Source: Leuctra nigra (Eukaryota > Arthropoda > Insecta > Plecoptera > Leuctridae). Taken from it: a DNA stretch of 64,000 nt. Below are positions 1 through 12,100 of the stretch, piece after piece (within the stretch, counting starts at the first letter, position 1; every line of letters begins with the position of its first letter). The stretch covers positions 18,986,770-19,050,769 of the forward strand of contig OW203768.1 in the NCBI GenBank assembly GCA_934045905.1, read 5' to 3'. The notes under the pieces are model-generated. The model searched no databases and had not been told where the DNA came from. It saw nothing but the letters and a program-made list of their open reading frames with translations. Position numbers and translations under genes: made by a program.

Positions 1-1080
1 GAGTTTAGTTTAGTTATATGTTATGAAATGATACATATTTATATAAAAATGCATTGGGATTAGACAAGAATTATATAAATGCAGAACATAACCTCACTTA
101 TTTTTACATTCTTCCCGCCAAATTCACAAACCTCCCAACCAATAGGAAAAGGCCAGCCTGCCATCCTACTGCAAATGCGTTCGTTTTGTGTTGGTACAGC
201 AAGCTACTGCAAGAGTTACCAGGGCCTACTGTAAGCTGCTGCTACTGCAACTGCAGTAAGCAAAACGAACAGACCTAATGCCTCCAATGGTTTAAAGGAC
301 TCTTATTATTTACGCAATTATATATAATCTGCAGACTGGATACTAAACAAATTAATCACACACTTAATTTTTGACAATAAATCGATTTCACAATTATTAT
401 TTATTCAACTACCTATAGGTGTGGTGTTATTGAAAAAATAAATAATGGAATAGAAACGGAAAGATAATTGTTCGCTGTCATTTATGAATCATCAAAAGAT
501 TGAGAAAAAATTAAATAGGTGGAAGATTTCTTGAAAAAGTCACTGATTTCAGTTTGTTTTTCAGTCGACAGAATATTTATTTTATGCGGACATCCATATT
601 AAAAGTGTAAACATAAGATTAAATATTACGCAGAATAATAATTCAATGACCAATGTTTATGCCGGCAGTCAGTTGTTGACTATTTAGAGCCCTTTTCAGA
701 GTGACTTTTTGCTCTAATTCTTAGAAACGGGGATTCAACCCTCCACCCGTGTCTGTTTTTTTGTTGAGAGACCCACTTGTCTTTGAGATAGAGCAGGTAG
801 TCCAGCTGGGGTGCCGCGGGAAAGGGAGGGAAGTCAGGCGGACACTCTGCTCCAAAAATAGAGGACATTTTTGATAGAAATTATCCTGTATTCTCCGAAA
901 ATTGTATTATACAAAATAAATACTTCGATTTATAAACTGAAATCACATGTTATATTTCAACTTGGGGCCAAATATTACTTCGAATTACGACTTACGCAAA
1001 TTTCGGTTTATAATTTAGTTTAACATGTAACAGATTATACTGTGGACGGGACTTGAGTTTACTTCGATTTATGATGGATT
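1..1080. other. Gene-free DNA at left edge
   Basis: AT-rich, no convincing exon. Presumably intron or upstream DNA of the Cul1 gene that continues to the left. A 62-codon minus-strand frame at 680-868 has no recognisable domain. Simple-sequence AT-rich DNA follows at 1120-1370. Confidence 0.5.
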
Positions 1081-1081
1081 T

Positions 1082-1117
1082 CGGCTAATGGTTGTTCGAT
1101 TTAAGGAGGTTTTACTG
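1082..1117. mobile_element. Right end of a pogo/Tigger-type DNA transposon
   Basis: Read on the minus strand this end begins CAGTAAAACCTCCTTAAATC and is followed outward by TA, the mariner/pogo target. It is close to the termini of the complete TA-flanked element at 24875-25633 (CAGTAAACCCTCGTTA). A matching left end was not found, so the element is partial or its other end lies outside the window. Confidence 0.5.
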
Positions 1118-1433
1118 TACCTAATATTACATATTTTAATATAAAAAAATTAAAAATAAATAAAAATATTTGAATTTTTTTTCAAAATTTTACAATTTTA
1201 TATTATTTTTTTTTATTATCAAGACAATATATATTTAATATTTTGAATATTTTCTTAAGTAGCTATAACTGTTACTTATTTAATTTAAAAAAATGAGAAA
1301 TAAAAAAAAAAAATTTTAAAAAAGTTAAAAAAATGAGGGATACTCTCTCGTGGACGTACCCTCATACTTTATTATTAGATTAGAATTCACCTCATTCATA
1401 AAGTTATTAACTTTATTAGGATGTATGTTGGTG

Positions 1434-1990
1434 ACGACTAGGAAAACGCTCTGTGTACCGCGTTCTCTGCTCTACTGGCCTTGGTTGGACCTGAAGCCAA
1501 GAAAGCACTGATATAATAATAAAAATTATTGGCATAAATTTGCAAATATTTGAAGATTAGAAGATTATTTGTAGAACAAATGTCCTTAAAATGTCAATAA
1601 CTTTTGAAGATAACAACAGATTAGTCTGAAAATTGGCAAAAATACCTAAAATGTTAGTTCCAATGACCACACAAAGTTTTAAGTGATCGGTCAAACGGTT
1701 CTAGTTGAAATTTAAAAAATCAGAAGATAGATGGTTTTAAATTTTAACCAGTGGGAGGATTTGGCTGAAACTTTGTAAGATTGGGACAATGTTGGTTGCA
1801 ACATTGCAACCAACAAATCAATTTCAAATTGATCATATGCAACCTTCGAAAAATCCACTCGCAAGCTTGCAAATTGCGAGTGAAAATGCCTTGCTTGCGA
1901 GTTGAAAATTATATAAATTCACCATTAAAATACATGAAGAATGTTAACAATCTGAGATAATAAAGTAGAAAAGTATAATTCCAATTGATG
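1434..1990. repeat. Dispersed repeat, copy 1 (other copy near 50428-51086)
   Basis: From about 1468 to 1800 this stretch is similar, in the same orientation, to 50428-51060, including the shared word CAACAGATTAGTCTGAAAAT. The second copy has been split by a hAT-type element (50634-50922) and abuts a foldback insertion at 51087. No coding capacity was seen; the family is unknown. Confidence 0.65.
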
Positions 1991-2257
1991 GATTTAGACA
2001 TCATAATATCAATGCCTCCTGGGACTTGATTTATAGAGTGATTAGATATTTTTGTTCAACACTTGTCACTTGAGTTGATGCAACAAGCCACCATTACGAA
2101 CGGAACTCCGAAAATTCCCGAGTCTAGCCGAAGTGAAGGGTGCAATCAGTGGTGCAATCACAAGCTTCGATATGTCTAGAATTGAATTGATTCTTCTGTG
2201 TGTTCACAACATTGCATTCTTTGTGAAGTATTTCAAGACATTGTTTTCGAGTTTTTT

Positions 2258-2977
2258 TCGAGACATTGTCTCCTCTGATGTAAGGATTGTTTCCGCGTCG
2301 ATCCGCGCCGCGTATGATTTTACTTGAGTTTTTTCCGTGACATTGTCTCCTCTGATGTAAGGATTGTTTCCGCCTCGATCCGCGCCGCGTATGATTTTAC
2401 TTGAGTTTTTTCCGTGACATTGTCTCCTCTGATGTAAGGATTGTTTCCGCGTCGATCCGCGCCGCGTATGATTTTACTTGAGTTTTTCCGTGACATTGTC
2501 TCCTCTGATGTAAGGATTGTTTCCGCGTCGATCCGCGCTGCGTATGATTTTACTTGAGTTTTTTCCGTGACATTGTCTCCTCTGATGTAAGGATTGTTTC
2601 AGCGTCGATCCGCGCCGCGTATGATTTTAGTTGAGTTTTTCCGTGACATTGTCTCCTCTGATGTAAGGATTGTTTCCGCGTCGATCCGCGCCGCGTATGA
2701 TTTTACTTGAGTTTTTTCCGTGACATTGTCTCCTCTGATGTAAGGATTGTTTCCGCGTCGATCCGCGCCGCGTATGATTTTAGTTGAGTTTTTTCCGTGA
2801 CATTGTCTCCTCTGATGTAAGGATTGTTTCCGCGTCGATCCGCGCCGCGTATGATTTTACTTGAGTTCTTTTCCGTGACATTGTCTCCTCTGATGTAAGG
2901 ATTGTTTCCGCGTCGATCCGCGCCGCGTATGATTTTACTTGAGTTTTTTCCGTGACATTGTCTCCTCTGATGTAAGG
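2258..2977. repeat. 77-bp tandem repeat (minisatellite), about 9 copies
   Basis: The word CCGTGACATTGTCTCCTCTG recurs at 2335, 2412, 2488, 2565, 2641, 2718, 2795, 2873 and 2950, giving a period of 76-78 bp. Units differ by only a few bases, for example GCGCCGCG against GCGCTGCG, so amplification looks recent. A minus-strand frame runs through three units only because one unit is 78 bp long; the usual 77-bp period shifts frame each unit, so coding is unlikely. Confidence 0.95.
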
Positions 2978-3050
2978 AGTTTTGAAGATATTGTGCCAGA
3001 TTGCGACTTACAGTGTTTTCCCCTAGGTAGCCCTTCAAATACTATCTCCT

Positions 3051-3068
3051 CCCCCCCCCCCCCCCCCC
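3051..3068. repeat. C18 homopolymer
   Basis: Uninterrupted run of 18 C. Similar runs occur at 47243-47265 (C23) and 57887-57903 (C17), with G14 at 54091-54104. Exact lengths may be unreliable in an assembly. Confidence 0.9.
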
Positions 3069-3589
3069 GCTTCCTTGGCATCTAGTGGTGTCATGATAAG
3101 TGTATTGTAGTAGCGAGTGATAATAGCTAGAGAGCCTAGATTAGTTAGAGAGTGGCCAACTGTGCGCATGGGCGCCATGTTTTTACCAAGCCAAGTTCAC
3201 TTTCAATGGTGGATAATGGGTGTTAAGGTAGTTTCTGTCTTGTTATTGAAGATTTATGCAACTTATGACAAGTCAAACACTAAATTACGGGAATTCCTAA
3301 TAATAAATATATATTTAATTAAGAAGTGTAATTATTGAGTAGCTGAGTAACGAAATAAGATATTGGCAATTTGTCAGACATAACCTTCATGTGAATTCAA
3401 GTTATTTATTTATTTGAGTATAGTACCTGCCTACATAGATTTTCTTACAGAGGACATTGATGACGATCTAAAATAATGTACAATCAAGTGTAATCAAGTG
3501 TATCAAGTGCTAATTGCTAAGTGCTAGTGCTAGTGCTAAAAATACTAATTTTCTAAGTTCTAAGTTAACTAAGTTAAATACTAACTAAA

Positions 3590-3843
3590 TTTTCGGGTTC
3601 TAAACACCTTTTGGACAAAATAAAACTAATAACTTATTCCAAACTATGAAATTATTTTCATTGAACTGTTCTGAATGTTGGACAAAATAAAACTAATATA
3701 ACTTATTCCAAACTATGAAATTATTTTCATTGAACTGTTCTGAATTCACGTCCATAGCCCTATTTTGTTAACAATTACACTGGAAAAAGATATTGATAAA
3801 AATCGATTAAAAAACTCTTCAAGGTCAAACTCACTACCCAGCC
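3590..3843 (+). repeat. Partial copy of the 34776-35155 hairpin family
   Basis: Matches the right half of the hairpin element at 34776-35155, ending in CACTACCCAGCC. It contains a tandem duplication of about 62 bp (GGACAAAATAAAACTAAT at about 3613 and 3675). The left arm is missing. Confidence 0.7.
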
Positions 3844-3929
3844 GTCTTAACACCCGAAAAGTTCAAGGAAAAGAATATGAATGAGAGGGACATGGTCTGA
3901 AATACATATTTTCCCTTTTTTTATAGATT

Positions 3930-4402
3930 AAAAGCACTAATTAAGCATTAATTAAGCACTAATTGGATCGGTGGGTCTGTTTTAATGCTCGACATAGGAG
4001 GTGTTATTACCCATTAGCTTTTTTCCTGTTACTTTTTAAGGGTTTGCTGGACTAATTCTGAAAATACGGCACTAATTAGCACTAATTAAGCACTAATTAT
4101 GCACTAATTGGATCCGTGGTTTATGTTTTACTGTTCGACATGGGAGTTGTTATCCCCCATTAGCTTTTTCACTGTTGCTTTTTATGGGTTTGCTGAACTT
4201 ATTCTGAAAAAACGGCACTAATTAGCACTAATTAAGCACAAATTATGCACTAATAGGATCCGTGGTATGTTTTTCTAATTTAGGTGTGCAGCGTAAAGTT
4301 GGGTCCTCTCATGGATTTTTCCCATTGGACTTTTGGGGTGTTTGGAGCACTAATTCCAAATCAATGACACTAATTGGCACTAATTAAGCACTAATTGGAT
4401 CA
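3930..4402. repeat. Degenerate tandem array of about 145-bp units rich in CACTAATT
   Basis: Clusters of GCACTAATTAAGCACTAATT followed by GGATC(C/G)GTGG recur near 3936, 4068, 4215 and 4366. The spacers share GTTATTACCCATTAGCTTTT-like sequence. About 3.3 units; no coding potential. Confidence 0.8.
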
Positions 4403-5032
4403 CAATATTTACTTAATAGTACAATATTTTAGATGTCCAACAATGTCCTTAGTAATAAAATAAAGGTATAGGTACATTAAAAATAAATAAATGTATTAAC
4501 TTAATGTTAATGAGTGACAAATTGCCAATTTCTTATTTTAGTGACTAATGAACTTCACTTAGACTCTCATAATTACACTTCCTAATTAATCTAGTGGAGC
4601 GATCGCTCCACCCAGCCAAGTCGTACTGTACACTCATAATCACTCTACATACCGTAAATGACTATATAAACTGAGGAGCAGACCAAACACTTTTACTGTA
4701 AGCAACAACATGGCATTTTCGGCCTACTGGATCTCCAAATTTGGAAATCACACATTGTTGTGAAGTATCTCAATTTCGAGCTATGGCCCACCCTACAACA
4801 TAATATACCTAATTTGGGAACAATAGGTTGTTCCATTTGCGTGCTAGAGGGCCGTGAAAACAGTGAAATTACACCCCTTTTAAAAGCTATCTGATGATTC
4901 AGATGTCAGGAAACACTGTTGACAGGGCCACAGCCTAAACAGGTTAACCGATCGATCTGACATTTTTACTATATGTGCACTTTTGGCGTCTGAGGTGCCT
5001 TTTGCTATAACTGGTTTTATGCCGCCATTTTG

Positions 5033-6720
5033 AAACCGGAAGTGACGTCATATCTCGAAAACAGCTGAACCGATCGGAACAAAATTTGCGGCAATCGATT
5101 TAGACGGTCATCTTTATGAAGTATGTTACTTAACAATATTATTTTCTTATTTTCTAAACCGGAAGTGGCATCATAAATTTGCAATATTTAGCTTATTTCA
5201 TCAAATTATACTTTAAATACACATATCATTATCTTACATTGTAACATAGACAATACAAAATTATAATTTCAATACACAGTGTTCTCGGCCGCCATTCCTG
5301 AAACCGGAAGTGACGTCATACATCGAAAACGCCTGTACCGATTGCCACTGAACTAGCTCCTGTATATTCATTCTGCAATCTATTTGAAAAATCAATTGGG
5401 ATAAATGAATATACAAATTAACTGTACCGGAAATGGCGGCAGGAACCACTAAATGAAACCGGAAGTGACGTCATATATTGAAAACGGCATGAGCGATTTG
5501 ACGGAAATTAGCGCTATTGAATTCAGAAGGTCATTCATGAAGTAAAGTTCATTCACGATTAGAATTGCAAGCCGTAATGGCGGCGTGTACTACCGTAGTC
5601 AAGTGAACGTATACCTAAACATGTAAATATCAATATAATAATCAAAAAATGTGTATTACGGCTGTAGATAAAAATAAATCAATTTTATTGAATTTTTATA
5701 ATATTTACTAATATTAAAAATTGTGTATTTGACATAATTTATACAATTTCAATAATACAAAGAAGAAAGTCTTGCCATTGACAGAGCAGTGTTCAAGTGA
5801 CTGACCAATGAACGACGTGATCGACTAAAACGTCAGTGATATTCTTATCGTGAACGAACTTTATCAACTAGATAAAACTAGATTGTTTTCTTATTACCTA
5901 TACCGGAAATGACGTCATAAAAATGCTAAATGACGTCATTAATATTCTAAATGACACTAAATTCACCACTTTATACTTTTAAATAGATATTTAGTAAACA
6001 TACATTGTAAATAATTATAAATTCAAGGTTGCAGTGCTCTCGGCCGCCATTTTCTAAAACCGGAAGTGACATCATATATCGAAAACGGCTGTACCGATTG
6101 CAACTAAATTTTGGAATTGTGTAGGACTTATAATTATGAATTCAATACGACATTAATTTCGGCCACCATTGTTAAAACCGGAAGTGACGTCATATATCGA
6201 AAATGGATGTACCGATTGCAACCAAATTTTAGAATTATGTTGGACTAATATAATTATGAAATAAAGACGACATTATTTTCTGCCGCCATTGTCAAAACCG
6301 GAAGTGACGTCATATATCGCAAACGGCTGTACCAATTGCAACCAAATTTTGGAAATGTGTAGGACTAATAATTATGAATTAAAGACGACATTATTTTCGG
6401 CCGCCATTGTTAAAACCGAAGTGACGTCATTATCGAAAGCGGCTGTACCGATTGCAACCAAATTTTGGAAATAGTAGGACTAATAATTATGAATTCAAGA
6501 CGACATTATTTTCGGCCGCCATTTCAAAACCGGAAGGGACGTTATAATATATCGAAAACGGCTGTACCGATTGCAATCAAATTATGCAATTTTGTAGGAC
6601 TTATAATTATGAATTCAAAATGACATTATTTTTGGCCGCTTTTTCAAAACCGGAAGTGACGTCATATATCGAAAACGGCTGGACCGATTGTAACGAAACT
6701 TAAGCTATTCTTCTTGGATA
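5033..6720. repeat. Tandem/clustered array of ETS-CRE composite motifs
   Basis: ACCGGAAGTGACGTCAT or a 1-2 base variant occurs near 5035, 5158, 5301, 5457, 5901, 6058, 6177, 6297, 6414, 6528 and 6647. From 6058 on the spacing is about 118 bp and whole units are repeated (GCCGCCATT, motif, ATATCGAAAACGGCTGTACC, AATTTTGGAA). CCGGAAGT is an ETS site and TGACGTCA a full CRE; fused like this they form the ETS-CRE composite known from animal promoters. Whether it is bound here is not shown. Confidence 0.85.
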
Positions 6721-7723
6721 ATCATTTTAATCTTTTACCAAACGCAACTTTTCTTTGTACCTATCCTAATCGGTTGAGGCGTATTTATTTAAAGAAATTA
6801 GTCCTTGCTCAGACATGTGCTACAAGCTGTATGAATAAACTAACAAAAGAAGTGATATCCCAGAAAAAAACACTCCGTGTAAAAAAGGCAGCCAAGTTTC
6901 TTTACTTCAAAAAAATCAACACCGAAAAGGAGTGATATCAAAAAAGGAGCCAAGTCAATGACATTTCCAAATATTTAATCGTATCTTTGAAATAAAAGTA
7001 TAAACACCGAGAAATACTTTACAAAAGGACTTGGCGCATCATTTTTTTAAAGACATTTTTCTATTCATAAGCATATGCCATTTATATACAACCATCATTT
7101 AGAATTTTTAGAATAATGGGGACACAACTTTCAATTACATATTATACCTACATACCTACTGTAAAATATTTTCTATTTGAATATGTACGCGATGAAACTT
7201 GTTGCCTATATTTGTAATAAATATACAATAGTTATCTTCATATTATTGTTTCGTGGTCAACATAATTAAGTCTCATGCGTTATACCTTCTCACAATGAAA
7301 TACATTTCTATTAATCCACATTTTATAACAATACATTTCACAAAGTACACAGTGAAGTCACATTGAACAACTATTAAAACCATAATAATATATACCATAT
7401 AATGGTATAATAATAATATATACCATAATAATATACTTCCATAATATAATAGTGTTCTATAAATATTTATAGTAATTATTTGACAACTTTTCATGATTTC
7501 CCTCAGTCATGATCAAATTATGAAAAGATATCCTTCTAATATCACCATATTAACAGTGCTATAAGAATATATATGAGCCTACTTCCTTGTTATTTAATTC
7601 TTCCTCCCTTATTATTACTTCTATTACAGCATGACATCTTTCTTCTATCGCCATTACAAAATTATAAAATAGCCATTACCAAAAGTAGCTTGATTCATAG
7701 ATACTGGCTCAAATAAAAAGAGG

Positions 7724-8271
7724 CAGTGTTGGGCTAATTACTTTTAAAAAGTAGTGTCACTACTTTACTTACTACTCAACTTCAAAAGTAGTAAAACTAC
7801 TTTACTTACTACTGTTCCCCAAAAGTAGTGACACTACTTTACTTTTTGGTGAAAAAAGTAGTGAGATTACTTTCGCGTTACTTTGAACAATTAATAGTTA
7901 TTTCATTGAATGGACGGAAGGGAAGGAATGAAAGATATTTTTGAAGGAATGTTACAAGGATTAGATTATGTACTTGAACACAGAATTCAATTCGTTTTAT
8001 ATAAAGAAATAATAAGTCACTGCAGTGCCTTTTTATTTTATGTTGCCAAATGTTTGCTCTGAAATAATAATCGCTTTGTGACCTACTTATTTAACGTCAA
8101 AAGTAACGTCAAAAGTAGCGCGTTACTTCAAACGAAATTACTTCCAAAAAGTAGTAAAATTACTTTACAAATTACTTTATTTCAAAAGTAACGTCGTTAC
8201 CGGCGACGTTACTGAAAAAGTAATTTCGTTACAGTAACGAGTTACTTTCTTTACTTTACTGCCCAACACTG
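7724..8271. mobile_element. Non-autonomous hAT-type element (548 bp)
   Basis: Termini are CAGTGTTGGGC on both ends in inverted orientation. The 8-bp TSD AAAAGAGG is present at 7716-7723 and 8272-8279. Subterminal AAAGTAGT/GTAACG words are repetitive. No transposase. It inserted into the loop of ETS/CRE element copy 1. Confidence 0.9.
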
Positions 8272-8836
8272 AAAAGAGGAATATGTACCTACTTGTTAAT
8301 AATCTTTCCACTTTTAGGATAGAATGATGTCTTTAAAAAAACGATGCGCCAAGTCCTTTTGTAAAGTATTTCTCGGTGTTTATACTTTTATTTCAAAGAT
8401 ACGATTCAATATTTGGAAATGTCATTGACTTGGCTCCTTTTTTGATATCACTCCTTTTCGGTGTTGATTTTTTTTAAAGTAAAGAGACTTGGCTGCCTTT
8501 TTTACACGGAGTGTTTTTTTCTGGGATATGTATTTATCTGAAGCATAACAGTGTTTTACTTGTCACAAATTGGATCAATCCTTTATAACAAGACAAAAAC
8601 TACCTTTCCCGCCACTTACTACCATTGAAAATGAGCTCAACTCGGTAAAAACATGGCGTCCATGACAGCCTAAAACTCAACAGCCAATAGAAAAACGATA
8701 CCCAGTTGGCCACTCTCTAACTAATCTAGGCTCTCTAATAATAGCCATTTGCGAGTGGGAAAGGTAGGGAATTTTCGAGGCTTGATCATGTGAGTTGCTT
8801 TCCCATTCATTCCTGAATGTTTCTACTTTCTTTTAG

Positions 8837-9130
8837 GTTGAACAACGGCTGCTGCAGGAGCAGAAGCGTGTGCAAGTCTACCTCCATGAGACGACCTTGG
8901 TCCCAATAGAAAGAATATTGCACAAGGTTTTCATCGAGAATCACCTGGAAATCTTCCACTCGGAGTTCCAGAACCTCTTGAACGCGGACAGGGATAACGA
9001 TCTCAAACGGCTTTACCAGCTGGTGGCGAGGATCCCCGACGAATTCGAAGAGTTGCGAAAAATTTTCGAGGCCCACATCACGAATCAGGGAGCCTCTGCT
9101 ATCGATCTGTGTGGCGAAGCTGGCTATAAT
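8837..9130 (+). CDS. Cul1: Cul1 exon a (98 codons)
   Basis: Late cullin-repeat helices: [20 protein letters not shown] through [14 protein letters not shown]. Acceptor TTTTAG at 8836, donor GTAAGT at 9131, phase 0 at both ends. First Cul1 exon inside the window. Confidence 0.95.
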
Positions 9131-12100
9131 GTAAGTTGTTCTTCTCCACTCCCATACCTCACCAACTACCAACAATCATCGTAATATTTGGCATTGGCAA
9201 TCACTTGAAAAGTAGGAAGCCATTCCCAGGACCACTATTTTCGAGATTGTTTGAGTGCTCACTCATATGTCGTCCTTCGAGCGAAATAGTAAATCAGACG
9301 CGTCAGACCAAACAAAATAATAAACTGACGTCAGGCGGCCGTGAATCCGTATGATATTTGCCTTGAACGATCTCGAAAACATGTACCCAGCAGAGAACAT
9401 ACTCCAAAATCTGATTCATCTAATATCGTCAAAGAATGTTTAAAGCTTTAGAAAGTATCCATCACTCACTTTCACTTACAGTATCCAACCATTCATTGGT
9501 CTGCTCATCAGATGTTTATGTAACCCCATAAGGCCCGTAATAACCAAAGTTAAATTGTGCTGGATTAACTAACTTATGGATTAAATTCAATTGTTTCACT
9601 CATTTTGAGGTGAACTGGGCACTGGGCTCAGAACCAGCCCGACCTTGAATGGGAACAGCCGCACTGGGCTGTGCCGCCAATTTAGTCCAATATTTAGTTA
9701 ATCCGGCTCAGATTAACTTTGGTTATACCGGCTCTTAAACAACTAGTGATGGGTGGAAAATATTAAATTAAATTTTATCCCCACAACACTTTTCCTTATG
9801 GTTTATTGAAACTGAAGTAAATGGCTTCTCAAATATCTTGGCAATCTTGTATCATCTAGCAACACTGGAGAATTGGACAAGAGAAAATAACTGTGTAAAG
9901 AGCAATGGTAAAATCACACCAACAGAAGCCATTCTGCTTTATTCCATTTGTAGAGGTTTGTTCTGATGTCAGAGGGAGCAATTGATATGAATATCACTTT
10001 ACCTAGGTAATTCATTTTAATTCAATATGCAGCTATGTACTTGAAATCACTTAAAATATGATCATCTTTTCATATCACACTATGCAATACAAGTTGAGTT
10101 GGACAATTTCAATTTCTAGTCAATTTGATTGACAATGAGGTAAGCATCAATTTCTGTTAATTATAACTTTTACTGAACTAGTTACGATTGATATGAAAGT
10201 GCCTTGTGCCCGCACGCACACTGACGGTCCACTCACGCTAGTAGCCATATTATATTACTACTGGCGCATTCTATAGGTACTTTTAGTATTAGTAAGTCGT
10301 TTAGATTGTTTGTTATGTTTCTTATCCTTGGCACTCTCTCATTGGTCCAGGACTCCAAGGTGTACGTGCGCACGATTCTGGAGATCCACAAGAAGTACAA
10401 ATCGATGGTGCTGACCTTATTCAACAATGACAGCGGCTTCCTCGCGGGGCTAGACCGCGCTTGCGCGATCTTCGTCAACTCCAACGCCGTGACTCGAATG
10501 GTGAAGAGCTACTCAAAGTCGTCGGAGCTGATCGCCAGGTACTGCGACCTGTTGCTCAAGAAGTCGAGCAAGAACCCCGAGGAGGCGGTGCTGGAGGACA
10601 CGCTCAACCAAGTGGTGAGTAACATTACTCATAGGTCTCTTCGTTTGTCAACACTATCTTTTACTCAAATGGTAAAGTAGTTCACAATATCACACAACAG
10701 TTTTAAAACTGCTTGACCAGTTTGGTGTAGAAAGTGAATAAACTAGTACCATGCAAACATACCTATTGCATTGTGTTTATTTTAGTGGTATGAGAATATT
10801 GATATTTGAGTTGAAGTTGAAAAGTTGGCTCATAAAATGTTGAATATCAGAGAACACATCTCATCGCAGTGGCGGCTTGACCATATTCAATCCGGGCCGT
10901 GGCCCCGGTAGAAAAGGGTGGTGGGTGGGTGGGTGGTCGGAAGGAGGCGGGTGCTTGGGTGGGTGGGTGGGATGAAGGTATGAAGGTATTAAACATCAGG
11001 TGAATTATAATAAAATAAAAGCTGTAAATATGTATTAATTGAATATAGTAATAGAGTTCTTTGTACATTCTAATCATTGTACATGTTCCAGACGATTGAG
11101 TGGGTTCAAATGAAAAAAATTCAGAATAGGCGCTGAAGTTAGATTGAAATTGCCGCCTTTATAAAGCCGGTTTCCTGTTGGTGGAAATAGTATAGCATAG
11201 GGATCTTTATTTATTGTGATAATGTTGTCGATTTCACGTAAGCCAGAAAGGACAGTAAGTATATAAGATTATCAAATGCAGTTGTAGAATCAGGGCCCGG
11301 TATGGCCGACATGGCCACAGCCATACCTATTGCATGCATGCAGACTGCAGGAAGGTTAAAATACTGGTGTATTTTGAAAAAAAGGAACAAGGGGGTATCA
11401 CACTTGCCACTATGGGCTGCAACCCTTAGGTGGAACCCTCGTAAGGACCAAATTATCAATTGCACTTGTGCAAAGACTAAAATTGGTCTCTGCACATGTA
11501 TAGAACGATAACGTGAGAAATACACTTGGTTCCAGCGACGAAATGCAGCCCAGTGTGATACCTCCTTTTTGGGAAGAAATTCCTTTGAACCCGCCAGTTG
11601 GTGTGATATCAGGTAAAAATTGGTTGAAAACGATTTTGAAAATATTATTTTTACTTTGAGCACACTTCACTTCCCTTACCCCACTTGGACCCCCCATTTT
11701 AAGCCCGTCCTAAGAGCCAAAAAACTAAAAATTCGCTGCGCGGCATTTTTATGTACACTTTTTATTAATTGTCGACTCTTTTTTGTTTTCTTTCAAAAAT
11801 GTACATGTAAAATCATTTTACATCCGCTCTAATGTATAGGTAACCACAAACTAAAAATTTCGCTGCGCGGCTATTTTAGGCGTGATTTTATTGCTAATGT
11901 AAAATCCTGTTAAACCCGTCCTGGCTATAAGGTATAAAAAAAACCGCTGCGCGGCATTTTTATGCGTAATTACTTTTTATTAATTATATACTTTTATGTT
12001 TTCTTTCAAAAATATAGTACTACCTGTAAAATCATTTTAAACCTGCTCTAATGTAGCTAAAAACAAAAAATTTCGCTGCGTTGCTTTTTATGCATAGTTT

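Larger units (their letters stand above)
4589..8530. mobile_element. ETS/CRE repeat element, copy 1 (interrupted)
   Basis: Begins with an 18-bp perfect palindrome, GTGGAGCGATCGCTCCAC, then CCCAGCCAAGTCGTAC. The middle (about 5033-6720) carries many ACCGGAAGTGACGTCAT words. It ends in a long hairpin: the left arm (about 6855-7050) is complementary to the right arm (about 8335-8530). Here the hairpin loop is enlarged and contains a hAT element at 7724-8271. Copies 2 and 3 have the same order of parts. A TC start and a 3' hairpin resemble Helitron-type non-autonomous elements, but no clear CTRR end was found, so the class is open. Confidence 0.7.
3109..8756. mobile_element. Composite element bounded by inverted repeats
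   Basis: The left boundary (3109-3165) and right boundary (8702-8756) are inverted copies; the right end on the minus strand reads GAGAGCCTAGATTAGTTAGA, as does the left end on plus. A second inverted block includes GCCATGTTTTTACC near 3174 and GGTAAAAACATGGC near 8645. Inside lie a partial hairpin repeat, a CACTAATT tandem array, the ETS/CRE repeat element and a hAT insertion. No TSD was identified. It may be one large element or old nested insertions; no transposase was seen. Confidence 0.45.

Noticed and set aside
2258..2977. CRISPR array
   Set aside because: Units repeat head to tail over their full 77 bp without distinct spacers, and the genome is an insect's.
2703..3038. Minus-strand 111-codon frame with repeated RGDNVTEK-type units
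   Set aside because: It is a passage through the 77-bp minisatellite; most units are not a multiple of 3 and no homology is apparent.
6289..6474. Open frame MSKPEVTSYIANGCTNCNQI across the ETS-CRE array
   Set aside because: It follows from two tandem units of about 118 bp; stops and frameshifts in other units show no coding constraint.
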